A stretch of DNA of 64,000 nt from Callaeas wilsoni (taxonomy: Eukaryota; Chordata; Aves; Passeriformes; Callaeidae). The position numbers and the translations under genes are program-made. The notes beneath the pieces are model-generated. The model saw only the letters and a list, made by a program, of their open reading frames with translations, was not told the origin of the DNA and did no database searches. Within the stretch, counting starts at the first letter, position 1. Each line of letters begins with the position of its first letter. Positions 28,600-40,149 of the stretch are shown here, one piece after another. The DNA is taken from assembly GCA_013398955.1 (NCBI GenBank), contig VWPU01018787.1, positions 35,786 through 99,785 on the forward strand, given 5' to 3'.

Positions 28600-29680
28600 A
28601 GTGGAGATGACATGAGAAAGACTGAGAACACCAGGGATGGGCCTTTTTCACCACCTGCAGACTGAGAGGATTGGAAGCCCAGCATGAGGCCCTTCTCTCA
28701 CCACCTTATCCACAGAATGGGTTCCAGATAAGTAGGACAGTGGAACTTTTGCAAAATGAGTTGCAGTGGGCACATGGAAGTAAATACTCTTATACTGGCG
28801 CAAAAAGGTATTGGAAGATGAAAAAGCTGATGCATGCAAGTTTTTCTTCAGGAACACCTCCTAAATGAGTCATTGAACAGGTCTGGCAGCCAGGGCGTGA
28901 AAAGCAGCAATATCCTGGCAGAGGGAGAAGACTTCAGCGTCCTCCCCTCTGCCTTTCCCCACCACTCCCTTCTCTCTGTTGGCTCCAAAGGAGAAATCCA
29001 GGCCTGACTTGAGAGGGCCTGTGGCACAGGGACTGTGTGGTCCTTCCTCCTGATAACAAAGTATGCCACATCCCATAACTGTAAGCCACACTGTCCACAC
29101 AAGAGGGATGCCATCAAAGTATTCTTGTGCAGCTGTCAGCAATTCATCTTGTCAATGGCCACCCACATCCAATGGTGCTGTCGGATGGCACCGGATGTAA
29201 CTACACTGAGTTGTGGGTCTTGACAGAATTGTTATTTACTCAGTGATACTACACCCCAAAGATTGCAGCCCGGGTCCTCTCTCAGCATTTTGCTTGTGCA
29301 TGTCTGTCTCTCCCTTTTCTCATAAAAGCAAATGGGTGGCTAAAGTGTGCAATCTCCTCCTTTTCATCACTTCCCTCACCAAGAAATGTTTGCCTGTTGT
29401 CCTGGCTATGCTCTGGGGGTTTTCCCATTCCACAGCAGTCTGTTATAGGATTCAGAACTGGGGTTGCTTGTGTCACCTTATGGCCACCACTCCAAAGTTA
29501 TTGAGAGTACTTGCAGCCATGCTCAAGGCCAAAACCATGCCAAAGACCTCGCTAATTTCAAAGAGGAGATGACTGCGTCCCTGTATCCCAGAGTGCTTCT
29601 GGGACTGTTTACTAATACTGTCATAGGCTTTAGATTTTACGGGAAGTACGTCTTCCAAATCACATGTCTTTAAGTGTAAA
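28600..29680. other. GC-richer block of unknown origin (possible retrosequence or repeat)
   Basis: GC content is clearly above that of the AT-rich flanks for about 1.1 kb, with edges near 28,570 and 29,690. Open frames crowd both strands (60-119 codons), but none is long and none shows a domain I know. AATAAA-type words occur at about 29,680-29,697, just past the plus-strand end, which would suit a processed transcript copy in plus orientation. I could not name a parent gene, so origin is open: retrosequence, unclassified repeat or regulatory block. Confidence 0.35.
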
Positions 29681-30824
29681 TGATGAAAATAATAAAGAAA
29701 ATAAATAATGTATCAAGATCTCAAAGTCTTCTCATTTACTGACTGTGCTGCTCGAACACCGAGAATATTTCAGATCATCATATTGTTTTCCTCTTTGTGT
29801 GTTCTATGACTGTATTGTAAGTATTCAAATGTTCCCTACTTCTTAGTTCTGTTCACCAATTTACTTTTTAAATATGGATGATGTGGTGCTATTTGAAACC
29901 ACTAGTCTTATTTTAATGCCATTCTCACAAGTTTAGCTAATCTGTGTCCAAAGTTCTTCTTCCTATTCCTCATGGCATGAACTGCTTCTGCTCCATTCCT
30001 TAGACTGTCACTCTTGATTGAAGAACTCAAAACCTTTTCCAGTACCATGATCTAAGTCAGACGTTCATGTTCTAGGTTGTCCTTGTCTTCTCCTGGGCCT
30101 TTTTCATCTGCCCCCAGGGGTGGTGACTAGTAAATGATGAGTAGTGCCCAGCGGCCCCTGCAGAGAAGCTGGTTCATCTTCTGAGGTTGTTCAGCAATGC
30201 CCCTTCTAGCCAATTTATTCTTCTTACTGCTTAGCCATCATTTACACCTGGTTTATTATGCCAAATACTGTTGAATGATTTCCAATCTAACTTGTGCTTT
30301 TGGTATTTTTACCCCTGCTTCCTGAGAGATTGAGTAGGAGGCATGCCAGACAGCTTTCTCTTCCCAGCTTTCATTGATAGAAACCTTTGGCTGTGGTGTC
30401 CAAAAGCAGATAAAAGACAAGGATTGAAATGGGTGAGAAGAAAGGGGCAGGAAGCAGTTAGGATCTTTTTATGGGTGAGGTATTCATGCTAAGAAAACCT
30501 TTGTCATCATTGATTGTGATGATAAGCATAGTCTTTGATGTTTTTTCATCTCTGAAGACTTTACATTCTTTCCCAATTCTCCCTTATTTCTCACGGTTTT
30601 TCTTCCACTGTCTGTCAAATATAATATGTTTGTTGATCTACTAAATATTAAGCTCTTTTTTGCTTGCATCAAGTCCTGTCCTAGGTATCACCAGAAACCA
30701 AAAACAGTGATGAAAGGACAGCCAGTTACACCTTTTTATTCTCAGCATCCCCGTGACAGCCACTCAAGCAGGAGGCCTGACACTGCCAATGACACACACT
30801 CTTCAATACCTTTTTGTCCTCAGC
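29681..30824. other. Intergenic DNA, no feature recognised
   Basis: Moderately AT-rich sequence with no gene, RNA or repeat recognised. Confidence 0.5.
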
Positions 30825-31070
30825 TTCTAAAAGAGGGTAAAGAGGGTAGACTTAGATTTGATATTAGGAAGAAATTCTTTACTGTGAGGGTAGTGATGCA
30901 CTGGAACTGGTTGCTCCAGAGAAGTCGTGGATGCCCTACCCCTGAAAGTGTTCAAGGCCAGGTTGAAAGGGACCTTGGGCAACCTGATCTAATGGGAAGT
31001 TCCCTGCCCATGGCAGGGACTTGGTTCTTTAAGTCCCCTTCCAACTCAAATCTACAATTCCATGATTCTA
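30825..31070 (+). repeat. CR1 LINE 3' fragment, plus orientation
   Basis: The plus frame reads R-F-D-I-R-K-K-F-F-T-V-R-V followed by H-W-N, the C-terminal tail of CR1 ORF2. Then comes the 3' UTR with CCTGCCCATGGCAGGGAC, CTTCCAACTC and a terminal ATTCCATGATTCT. A 176-codon open frame (30,626-31,156) runs through it and is explained by this decayed element rather than by a host gene. Confidence 0.9.
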
Positions 31071-33719
31071 CCTTTGCAACACAAATAAAAATTTCTTACA
31101 CTATTCCAGGAAATTTAAGAATGCTAATATTGCTTTTGTTTTTCATTCCTCAATAAAGGATTGTTTTCTTCATTGCTGAAATTCCAGAAGTCCTTACCTC
31201 TAGTTGACAAGAAGAAAATTAATAAAAGGTATGCTGTTCTATATGCAGTCATAAACGGAGAAAATGGAGAATTAAATTTCACAGGAACTCTTGCATCTAT
31301 AATGTCACATATTTTGAATAGTACCTTTGTCAGCTTAGGTATTAAAATTATTAACCAAATTTATTAGTCAAACTGAAACCACTGCTCTCTATTAAAAAAT
31401 GTTATTCTTTTACTGCATAGTGGCCTCAATTACCTTTGAGCAGACAGTTTTTATTTCTTGAATTCACAGAGATTTGTTCAGTTCTTCATCTCTGAAATTC
31501 TTTACTCTAACAAGTAGGTATCAAAGTACCTTGACACCTACTTTGCTCAAGACACTGTAAACACAAGCAACTTTTTTTCCCTGCCATTGTGACCTTTATG
31601 CCTATTCTAAATTCTCCATTGAATAAAATTCAAGCTACTGCTTCTCAGCATCAAAGGTTTTAGTCTCTCTGCTAATCTAGTATCCTGAAAGTTATTCAGC
31701 CATATCTCAAGACACTTTCTGCCCTTCCAGAAATGCAACATTTGATTAGATGTCTTTTTTGTTTTCTAAAGTTCCACTTAAAAAATTGATTATTTTCAAT
31801 TTCTTTAATTCATTACAACACTCCAATATTCTTTAAAGAATCCATCAGTGTTTTCCTTAAGACTCCTCATGATATCTTTAAGAAAGTGAAGAACTCCAAA
31901 GTGGTGAAAGGGTATTCATATAATATTTTTCCATCTGTCTATAAAGAAAATACATTAAAATATATAATCATACATCTATTATTTGAATTCTTCTAATTTT
32001 GTATATTACATCCTTCTCAGTCTTTTGAGGTTTCTTCAAATACAATTTACTGCAATATCAGCAATGTATAAAATAAATTACAAGAATCATATCTTATAAT
32101 AATTTAGAAATTCCAACACAATTGAAAATATTAGATTAGTATAAAGACCTGAGTAAGGGTATAAACATGAGTAGAATATCTCAAGAAACAGACCATTAGA
32201 CATTCTGACCATTAAAATCATCTTATTATTACTATCAAAAAATGCCAATTGTACCAGCTTTATTAGAACTATCAGAATCTTATCCAAAAGCAAATAACTA
32301 GAATAAATTTTGGAGAAGAAAATACAGAGACAAGATACTGGTTGAGATGTGTTGTATGACTGGAAGATGCCATGTTTGATAAATTAAATGTGAGAGATTT
32401 GGCAGCAAAAACACTGGCACAATCTAAGCTTCACACAGAGAAGAATTGTCACACTACAAGGAATTATCCTCTATTACTGTGGAGACACATGGTGACACTA
32501 CATGTGTAATAAAATGTGTGTTGCAAAAATAAAAACATGGACAGACTAGCAAGCATACAGAGAACCACAAATTTTTTAAGTGTTTAAAGAAGGAAGACTT
32601 ACAAGAAGAAATTAATGGAGCTTTTATTTTTTATTTATTAAGATATGGTTAGAGAAAAAAATTATTATTCGCAGTTGTTATTTATGTCTAAATGCTTAGA
32701 AACAAAACCTCAGCTCATATAAATCTGTGAAGTTTATTTGAGAACACAGTAGTTATGCTGATTTGTTAGTGGAGGGTAAGGCACTAAGAAAAGAAGCAAA
32801 ATTTAAGTTGATATGGGGATGAAGGAAGAGAATTTTAGTAGAATATAATGAAAAAAACAAAACTGTAAAGAACCTTTGCATTTTAGAGCAGATTCAAAAA
32901 AGAATTGGACCAATCAAGACTGCTATAATTAAGAAAGTGAAAGGTATCATAAATTGCAATTCTTAATGGCACATGTGAAGGCCAACACAATGTGACTGTT
33001 TTTTTCTCTCCCTGTTTCAAACTTGTGGAGACAAACCAAAAGAGCAAATTAGAAGATTTTGAGGCTGTGATGTGTTTTTGTTACTTTTATACACATTTAT
33101 ATATGGCAGTAAGCACCACAGATTCATAGTCTCTGAAATAATTATTCCGACTTTTATACATACAAAACCAAATGATCATCGTTTAGAAAACTACAACAAA
33201 AATATTTTAAAGCCCCACTAGACAGCCTTGTCTGATACTTGTAAGAGGTGTTCTGCAGCAGCACAGTTATTCGCAACAATCTTAATTCTAGCATGTGCTA
33301 AAAGGAGGGCACTCTCCCCTTGTTACAGTCACGTCATTTTTATTGTGCTGCGTATGTGTTATGTATTATGTTCTCTTTTATATGGTGCCATTCCATCTGG
33401 CAGACTCACAAGTTTGGAAAAAAATCTCTTTCAACTTATTCACTTTCTTACCTCTCTGCCCTTGTAAACATAACAGTTCCCTACAAAATGGAAGATGCAA
33501 CAGGAAAGACTGAGTAGGTACCTCTATGCTGCTGTATTAACACAAACTCCCAGCTCACATTTGAGTTCAAATTCTACCATTGTGCACACTGTTTATGCAT
33601 CGAATCAAACCATGTTAGCTGACTGCCTCAAGTACTTGGTCAAGTGCTCACATTTTTGCAAACCTCTAGGTGAGTAAACAAAGGAATACTGAAAGCAGGC
33701 CCTAGGGATTGCTGAGGCA
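31071..33719. other. AT-rich intergenic DNA, no gene recognised
   Basis: Short frames only. It contains an imperfect hairpin at 31,512-31,543. The stretch 32,780-33,040 has an A-rich, LINE-like texture, but I could not match it to a family. Confidence 0.5.
31512..31543. repeat. Imperfect 13-bp inverted repeat, 6-nt loop
   Basis: AAGTAGGTATCAA (31,512-31,524) pairs with TTGACACCTACTT (31,531-31,543) except at one position, which would be a G-U wobble in one RNA strand. The stem is too short for a typical microRNA precursor. Confidence 0.75.
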
Positions 33720-34196
33720 TTTGAGTGTGTCCAGAGAAGGGCAACAAAGATAGTGAATGGGATGGAACATAAATCCTATGAGGAGCAACTGAGAGAGCTG
33801 GACTTGTTTAGCCTGAGAAAACAAGGCTGAGGGGAAACCTTACCACTCTCTACAACTGCTCGAAAGGAAGTCATACAACTACCAGAAAGAAAGGTGTAGC
33901 AAAATGGGGGTTGGCCTCTTCTCCCAGGCAATTAGTGATAGCGCAAAGGGAAACAGCCTCAAGTTGTGCCAAGGGAGATTCAGGCTAGACATTAGGAAAA
34001 AATTCTTCACTGAAAAACTGCTTAAGCATTGGAATGGGCCCCCTAGGGAAGTGGTGGAGTCACCACCCCTAGAAGTATTAAAAAAATTAGTAGACATAGG
34101 ACTTCGTGGTGTGGTTTAGTGGGCATGGTGGTACTAGGTCAAAGTTTGGACTTGATGATCTTCAAGGTCTTTTCCAGCCTTAATGATTCTATGATA
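33720..34196 (+). repeat. CR1 LINE 3' end with decayed ORF2 tail, plus orientation
   Basis: Translation in shifting frames gives Q-R-R-A-T-K-I, then [12 protein letters not shown], then R-L-D-I-R-K-K-F-F-T-E-K-L with H-W-N-G-P-P-R-E-V-V-E-S-P. This is the classic end of CR1 ORF2. The 3' UTR follows with GGACTTGATGATCTTCAAGG and ends TTAATGATTCTATGAT. An in-frame stop and frame changes show that it is dead. Confidence 0.95.
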
Positions 34197-34585
34197 AGTC
34201 TGGCACTAGAACAGGTCGAGATCTGCAGCTGCAGTTCAGGGAGTGCAGCGCAGAGAGATGGGAATGATTGAGAACCTAGAAACAGGAGGACAACTCTCAG
34301 AGCAGAGGGGACAAGACAAGATGTGGTGGTGACTAGGAAAGTAATCTGAGGAGCTGAAGAAGGGTTGATGAGGTAGAATGTGGAGTCAAGAGAGAGAGAA
34401 TGTAAGCAGAAGACAGTTGAAAGGAAGAGATATGTAGATTGGAAGAAACCCAGAAAGAAGCAGAGTTTTCTGTGCCAGAAAAATGAGACTGGGAAGAGAA
34501 TCAAGGGTGGGAAAGAGATAGGAATGGTCCTGGCTTCAAGTTAGAGAACACATGAAAAAAGGAAAGAGAACAGGCGTTGAATGAA
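34197..34585 (+). repeat. Purine-rich tract directly downstream of the CR1 copy
   Basis: For nearly 400 bases the plus strand is dominated by A and G, with AGAGAGAG, GGAAGAG and GAAAAAGG-like words. A 121-codon minus-strand frame rich in Leu/Ser/Phe is the consequence of this bias. It begins where the CR1 3' end stops, so it may be older DNA into which CR1 inserted, or a decayed low-complexity repeat. Confidence 0.5.
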
Positions 34586-35451
34586 TGGGCAGAAACATAT
34601 GTATTCACAAGAGATATCTTTTCTGAAAGCCTTCAGTGGAGCTGGCATGGCCTGAGTCTCACTCAACTTAATCCCGGTAGTGTTTAGATTGATAATGTTC
34701 AGGTTTAATCTTGCAAGTTTCCTATAATCAGAATTTCTAAAAGTCAGTAACAAATCAGATGTATAACTCTCTGTTTGTTATTAATAAATGACTGTATCAT
34801 GAAGTTCTTTTAAAAAATCTATTTAATATGTTTAAACAGAAACTGTAAAAACAGAATGTTGCACAATCTGCTTTGCTATACTCTTGGCCAGAGTTAAATA
34901 AAATCTCATAACGGAGTGTTTCAGTTCTAGAAACAGAACTCTGGTGGCTACACAGTAAATGGTAGTATGCATCTTAAAGGTTTCCTTTAGTTCTGCTGCA
35001 AAATGCATGGTTCTATGTGAACAGCATGGTAACAGAGGTAGAACAAAATATTGTTTTAATCTCTCAGATGGCCAAAGAAGAGTCATAACTACTTTTTCTG
35101 TCCCTGAAGTCATAGCCAGGGTGGAACAGCCAAGGATGATTATATTATTCATTATACTTCTAATAGGTCTAACTTCCTCCTCCTCTCCGATAGAAAAGTT
35201 ATATATGATATTTTTGTCATTGTTGTCTTAGGAGAAAGGAAATGAAGTAATTCCCTACACTGACAACATCAGGAATCTTAATCTAGCCTTCCCAAAAAAA
35301 AGCTAAGCACAGAAGCTATTAAAAATCAACTCTTATATCTGCACATGAAAGGAAAGACAATTTTTGCTCCTATCTCATCATAAAGGTAGATATGTGGTTT
35401 TAAAATTCTGATTCTGTTCTTAAAAAATAAATTGTGGAACTGGCATAATGC

Positions 35452-35472
35452 TTTTTTTTTTTTTTTTTTTTA
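35452..35472 (+). repeat. Poly-T run, 21 bases
   Basis: Uninterrupted T run. A reverse-oriented poly(A) tail was considered, but no polyadenylation signal or target-site duplication was seen beside it. Confidence 0.9.
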
Positions 35473-35999
35473 ATCTGTTCAGTTTACAAATAATAAATGT
35501 TCTTGTAATTGTGCCAAACTTGTATACTCATTCTGAAATGTCACACTGTGGGCTTTCTCATGTGTATATCAAAGAGTTGGCACAAAACTGACTTGAAGTT
35601 AGTAGGAATATATCCATTGAAATATATTCAACAGGCTTAAGACTAGACTTAGAGGTTCCAGTGACAAAATTTTAGTCTAAATACCAGTAAGTTCAGTGAT
35701 GTATATAGGTTTAAATAATCCTAGAATTTCACAGTGTAACATGAATTAACTTTCTTCGTCACAATAGACAAGATAAATATCAAATATGAGTGTGCTCATT
35801 TCCCTGATCCAATTAGATCTCAACGAGCTGCCCAAGTGTCCAGAACAAACACAGAAAAATAGTCTGACATACAAAACAGATGACAGCGTGCTGATGTGGC
35901 ACATGAGCTAGCTGTAAACAAGAATCAGAACACACTTAGCCACAGACACAAGATCCAGTGAAAACTGCTGTACTTTGTATGTCAGAGATTTAACCACCC

Positions 36000-36110
36000 T
36001 TGAGCGTCGTGCCAGAATGATGCCGGTATCCTTAGAGCTGCCTCGGCTGTCCTCACACAGCAGTGCAGCCTGGGGTGCCATCGAATCCGTAGCCCCTGCG
36101 TAGAAGTGCT
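36000..36110. other. Small GC/CpG-enriched patch in AT-rich DNA
   Basis: About six CpG dinucleotides (for example in GAGCGTCGTGCC, TGCCGG, CCTCGG, ATCGAATCCG and TGCGTAG) fall within about 110 bases, in a neighbourhood where CpG is rare. No repeat or coding match is recognised. It could be a conserved regulatory element or a relatively young insertion fragment. Confidence 0.4.
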
Positions 36111-39100
36111 TATAATCATAGAAAAACTACATGTGGAGGGCAGAGGAAATGACAAAATGTTAATATATGTGATTTTATCTTCAAATTTCCATCATTAAAT
36201 CTACAAACCAGATCATTAACTTGCACAGCAACACTTATAAAAACACATAAAAACCAGCTTTGACATTGAAATAAGCATTAGTTTCTTATATGTGGAAATC
36301 AGATGCAGAGAGTAAGTATGCTGTTTTTACAGACTAATTGTAATTAGAAATCTCTCTAACACCAGTTTCCAGGACTCTGTATTTCCAATACAATTGCCAA
36401 TATCCTAAAGATGGTTAGGTAAAACAAGATAACTATTGTCAGTGTAATCCTATGATAACATTAGGAAATCCAGAACTTAAATTTAAGAACAAGATTTCAT
36501 CCTTAATCAGAAAAAAATGATCAATGACCACTTTGTAGTGTCACATTTCATTAGTTATGTTCACAGCACTATTCATTGTTAATTAAATTTTCAATATTCT
36601 CTATCTCAGTCTATGATAATAGACATCACAGGTAGAGATGGCTGTCTAGCTATGATATCATCAACCTAAAAACCAAACCCAGCTCACTAAAAAGATTGCT
36701 CTTACAATTAGCAGTCTGTAAAATTGCTTCTCAGAAGGACCAAGCCATCCTCTTTCAGCCCTTTTTCTCTTCCAGCCATATCAGGAGTCCCACTTCCAAT
36801 CTACCAGGCTCCTACCTGGGGTCTGCCCCAAGCTCTACACACTAGCACTGCAGTCCACTTCCTCTCAAGCGGTTTCCTTAAAATCACCATTCCACTTTCT
36901 TTATTTTCAGAGGAATGGGGCAAAGAAATTCCTTCTGAGGTTAGCAGTATTAATGCAACAACATAAGAAAAAAACTTCCTTTTTTTAAATGATTGAAATT
37001 TAAGAAAACTTATTGTTTTTTACAATTTAGAACTCATGGATGTTTTTTTAAAAATATTGTGTCTTCTATTATCCGTTTTACCCTGCTTCCAAAATAAAAC
37101 TAAATCTGATCCTGTTAAGATATCTGAACTATTTTAATGCATCTCCCCATTAGTTTCCTTCTTTTAACACCCTCTGACTCCTTGCATTGCAATCATTAAA
37201 GAAGTACCAGGAAGATAGCTAAGCTGAAAACTAAAAAGTTTTTCATTTCTGGCATTACATTGCAAACTAACATTGTAGAAGATTACAATACCTTTGGGGT
37301 AAACAATCAAGCTAACCAAACTAAAATATTTGAAATGTTTCCCATAGACAGCTTGATGGCAAACTGGTCCCTAACGTGAATTACCAATTCTAAAAACAAG
37401 TGGCAAGCTGTTTTATTATACAGGAAAAAAAGAAAGGAAGATATCAGTAAATTAAAGATTTATATTCCGTTTTCACTGTACAATGCAGATCCAATCCAAA
37501 ATATTTGGGAGTGGAAGCAGCCAAAACCAAGCAGTCATCCAGACACACACACTATGAACCAGCATGTAACGATCTTGTACACAGGTTTATTTTTTGACAG
37601 CTCCACAATTCAACCAGAGACAAAGTACAGCCGACAGTGTTTTTAATGCAACCAGTTCATGTCTTCTTCTTCAGTCACTAGAGTGTCATTCAGCTGAAGC
37701 CCCATTCATCAAGAAAGATGGAGGAATCACCCACTAAGAGCAGGGCAACATACACTATTACTTTTTAATATGCTGACATGTGAGGGAATAGTGGAAAGAA
37801 GGAATTTTTTTGCATACACTTCTCTCAAACGTAATTAGTTGTTGATAAGCAGCTTCAGCTGCAATAGGCTCTGATCAAATGTGGTCCAGCCACTGAAACT
37901 GGGAACATAAAAGAATTAATGATTTTTATTTTTAACATAAAAAGAGAAGGGACAGATTCCATAGGCAACAAATTGAAATAATACTCAGGGAACTGTCATA
38001 TGCAATTGCAAAGATAGTGCATGACAAGAAATAAGAGAGATCTGATATGTACTATCTGAGCTTTCAATTTTAGTAAACAGTCTCCATTTTCTGAAGTACA
38101 CTGTGGAGTAGTTTCTGTGGTAAAAAGGGAGTTAGCCTCCTGTGTCACAAAAAGAATAAGTTCCAGACTTGGCAGCTAAACACAACACATCCTGGACAAA
38201 AATGTGAAGATTTCATAATCATCTGAATTGCACAACTTCTGGTGTGCAATTTTCTCATAGCTTGCCCTTTCATTGAAAGAAAATGTTCTTATTTTTTCTT
38301 TCCTAAAAATGCAACATGTAATGTAAATCACGGTAGTGCCAATCCCTTCACCCAGATTTATTCTAAAATGTCTTCTGCCAACTGTAGATACAGGGAAAAC
38401 AACTGTGGTGTCTTGCTGAATATAGCAGTTCTAACAAGGTTGTGAGAGAATGTAGAAATTGGCAAAAATTACAGTTTTATTAAGCAGGTAGTAAAAACTG
38501 TAACTGAGAGCAAGGTACTTTTGAAAACTCTTGTTTAGTCCTCTCCTCTTGTAAAAAAAAAATATCTCTCCACATTTCAAAATACAATTTTCTACCACAC
38601 TAACTGCAACAAATCAGATATTTTTTGTTTTTTCAGGTTCTTTTCCTTTGCAGTGGCTGCCATTAAGTATGGATAGATGGTGCCTAGGGAGACAGCAGTT
38701 AACAATCTCAAATGTTCTACTAATACTCATTGTCACAAAGATCTAGCTAACAGTGAAGTCAAAGACTGTATATGTTGGATATATAGCTTCAGAAACTTCT
38801 GCTTTTACTGTTTCCTCCTCTTTTCCATTATTTTCTAACTCCATGGTGATCTGAAAGCCAGTCCAGCATAAAATTAATTCCTTTAAATAAATTTTTGAAC
38901 TAACCAATTTTTTGTTGTTGTTTTGTGTAAGCCGATGACTGCAAATGCTGACATGAAATGCAGTATGGAGCTGGAGTGGACAAATAGTAGAATCCTGGCA
39001 ATGCCAGTAGAGATTAGCTTAAAAATTATGTTATGCTCCTGCTTGAAGTCCTCTGAATTAAATGTCCGATACAGTTTAACTTAAATACTCTATCATTTGT

Positions 39101-40149
39101 TCATTCCTGGGGCTATACAGGGTTATCTAAGCAAGGGCTCCAACTGAGCTGAAGAAGACTTGTTAAAACTATGCAGGTATAGTTCGATTAGCTGAAGAAG
39201 AAACTTCTTAGACCAATAGTACTAGGAAAGCATTAACATACGTATGTGGATTTTATTTTATTTGGAACAGAAAAGAGAAACCTGAACAGATTATTTTTTA
39301 AAGAAAAATAGTAAGAGTTCTTAATTCTGTAAGAAACAGCAAGAAAACAAGCTGATGTACTCAGAACCATATGTTCAATGACCAGTGAATCTCATCCCAT
39401 ACTGATAAAAATAGTCAGGGGTAGCCAGCACTACTAACACAACTTTTTTTTGGTTCATTGGAGACAACAGCGAAATTTGCTGTTTTGGGGGATACCACAG
39501 TGCTTGCTAGAGTAAATTTAGCAGGTTATTTCATTAAGTCAGTTATGGAAGACAAGAGAAGATATATAAAGTGAGGTAGATATGCTCAATCCATTTGAAA
39601 TATGTACACTCTTTTTATGTACTTTGAATATATGCTGTTAATTATATTAAAATTATATTAGCAAGATTGAATGCAGTGAAACAAAAGGGCTATAACTGTG
39701 TTTTAAAGAGTCTCATGAAGATTCCTCCAGGTTAGGTGAATCCCTAGGGTCTGAGCAGCCTGTTTTATTCTGCTATTCTGACATTTATTAGCATATGACT
39801 GTGCCAAGACATAGGCAGGATGCTTCTGCAACAGAGTCTAACCAGATATACTAAAACATTTTAAAAATAATTCCCTGTATGTTCCACTGATGCTCTTAAA
39901 CAGACACTGATGCAGTAGATTGCACTACACAGAATCGTTTAGCCTGTCTCCAGCCTGAAGCTTAAAGGGAAGTTTGAGTCCAAAATGAAGAATTCTAGGA
40001 AAACTTTTAGGAGAAATAATTATACTTGGGAAACTATACAAAAATTTGGTGTGTTTTTACCCTCTGGAGGTATGTTCTATTTCAATTCATCTCAGCTATA
40101 TTAATCATGATTTACTGACAAAGAACAACTCTATGAAAGTGACCACAAT

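Larger units (their letters stand above)
34586..40149. other. AT-rich intergenic DNA, no gene recognised
   Basis: Open frames up to 106 codons lack any recognisable motif. It includes a 21-base T run (35,452-35,472) and a small CpG-bearing patch at 36,000-36,110. Confidence 0.55.

Noticed and set aside
29464..29673. Possible membrane-protein fragment in the GC-richer block
   Set aside because: A few hydrophobic words suggested a tetraspanin or carrier at first, but segment order and conserved residues did not fit any family.
30626..31156. 176-codon plus frame
   Set aside because: Its second half is the CR1 ORF2 tail and 3' UTR read through, and its first half has no motif.
35452..35472. Poly-T run as the tail of a reverse-oriented processed pseudogene
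   Set aside because: No polyadenylation signal, target duplication or coding remnant is visible next to it.
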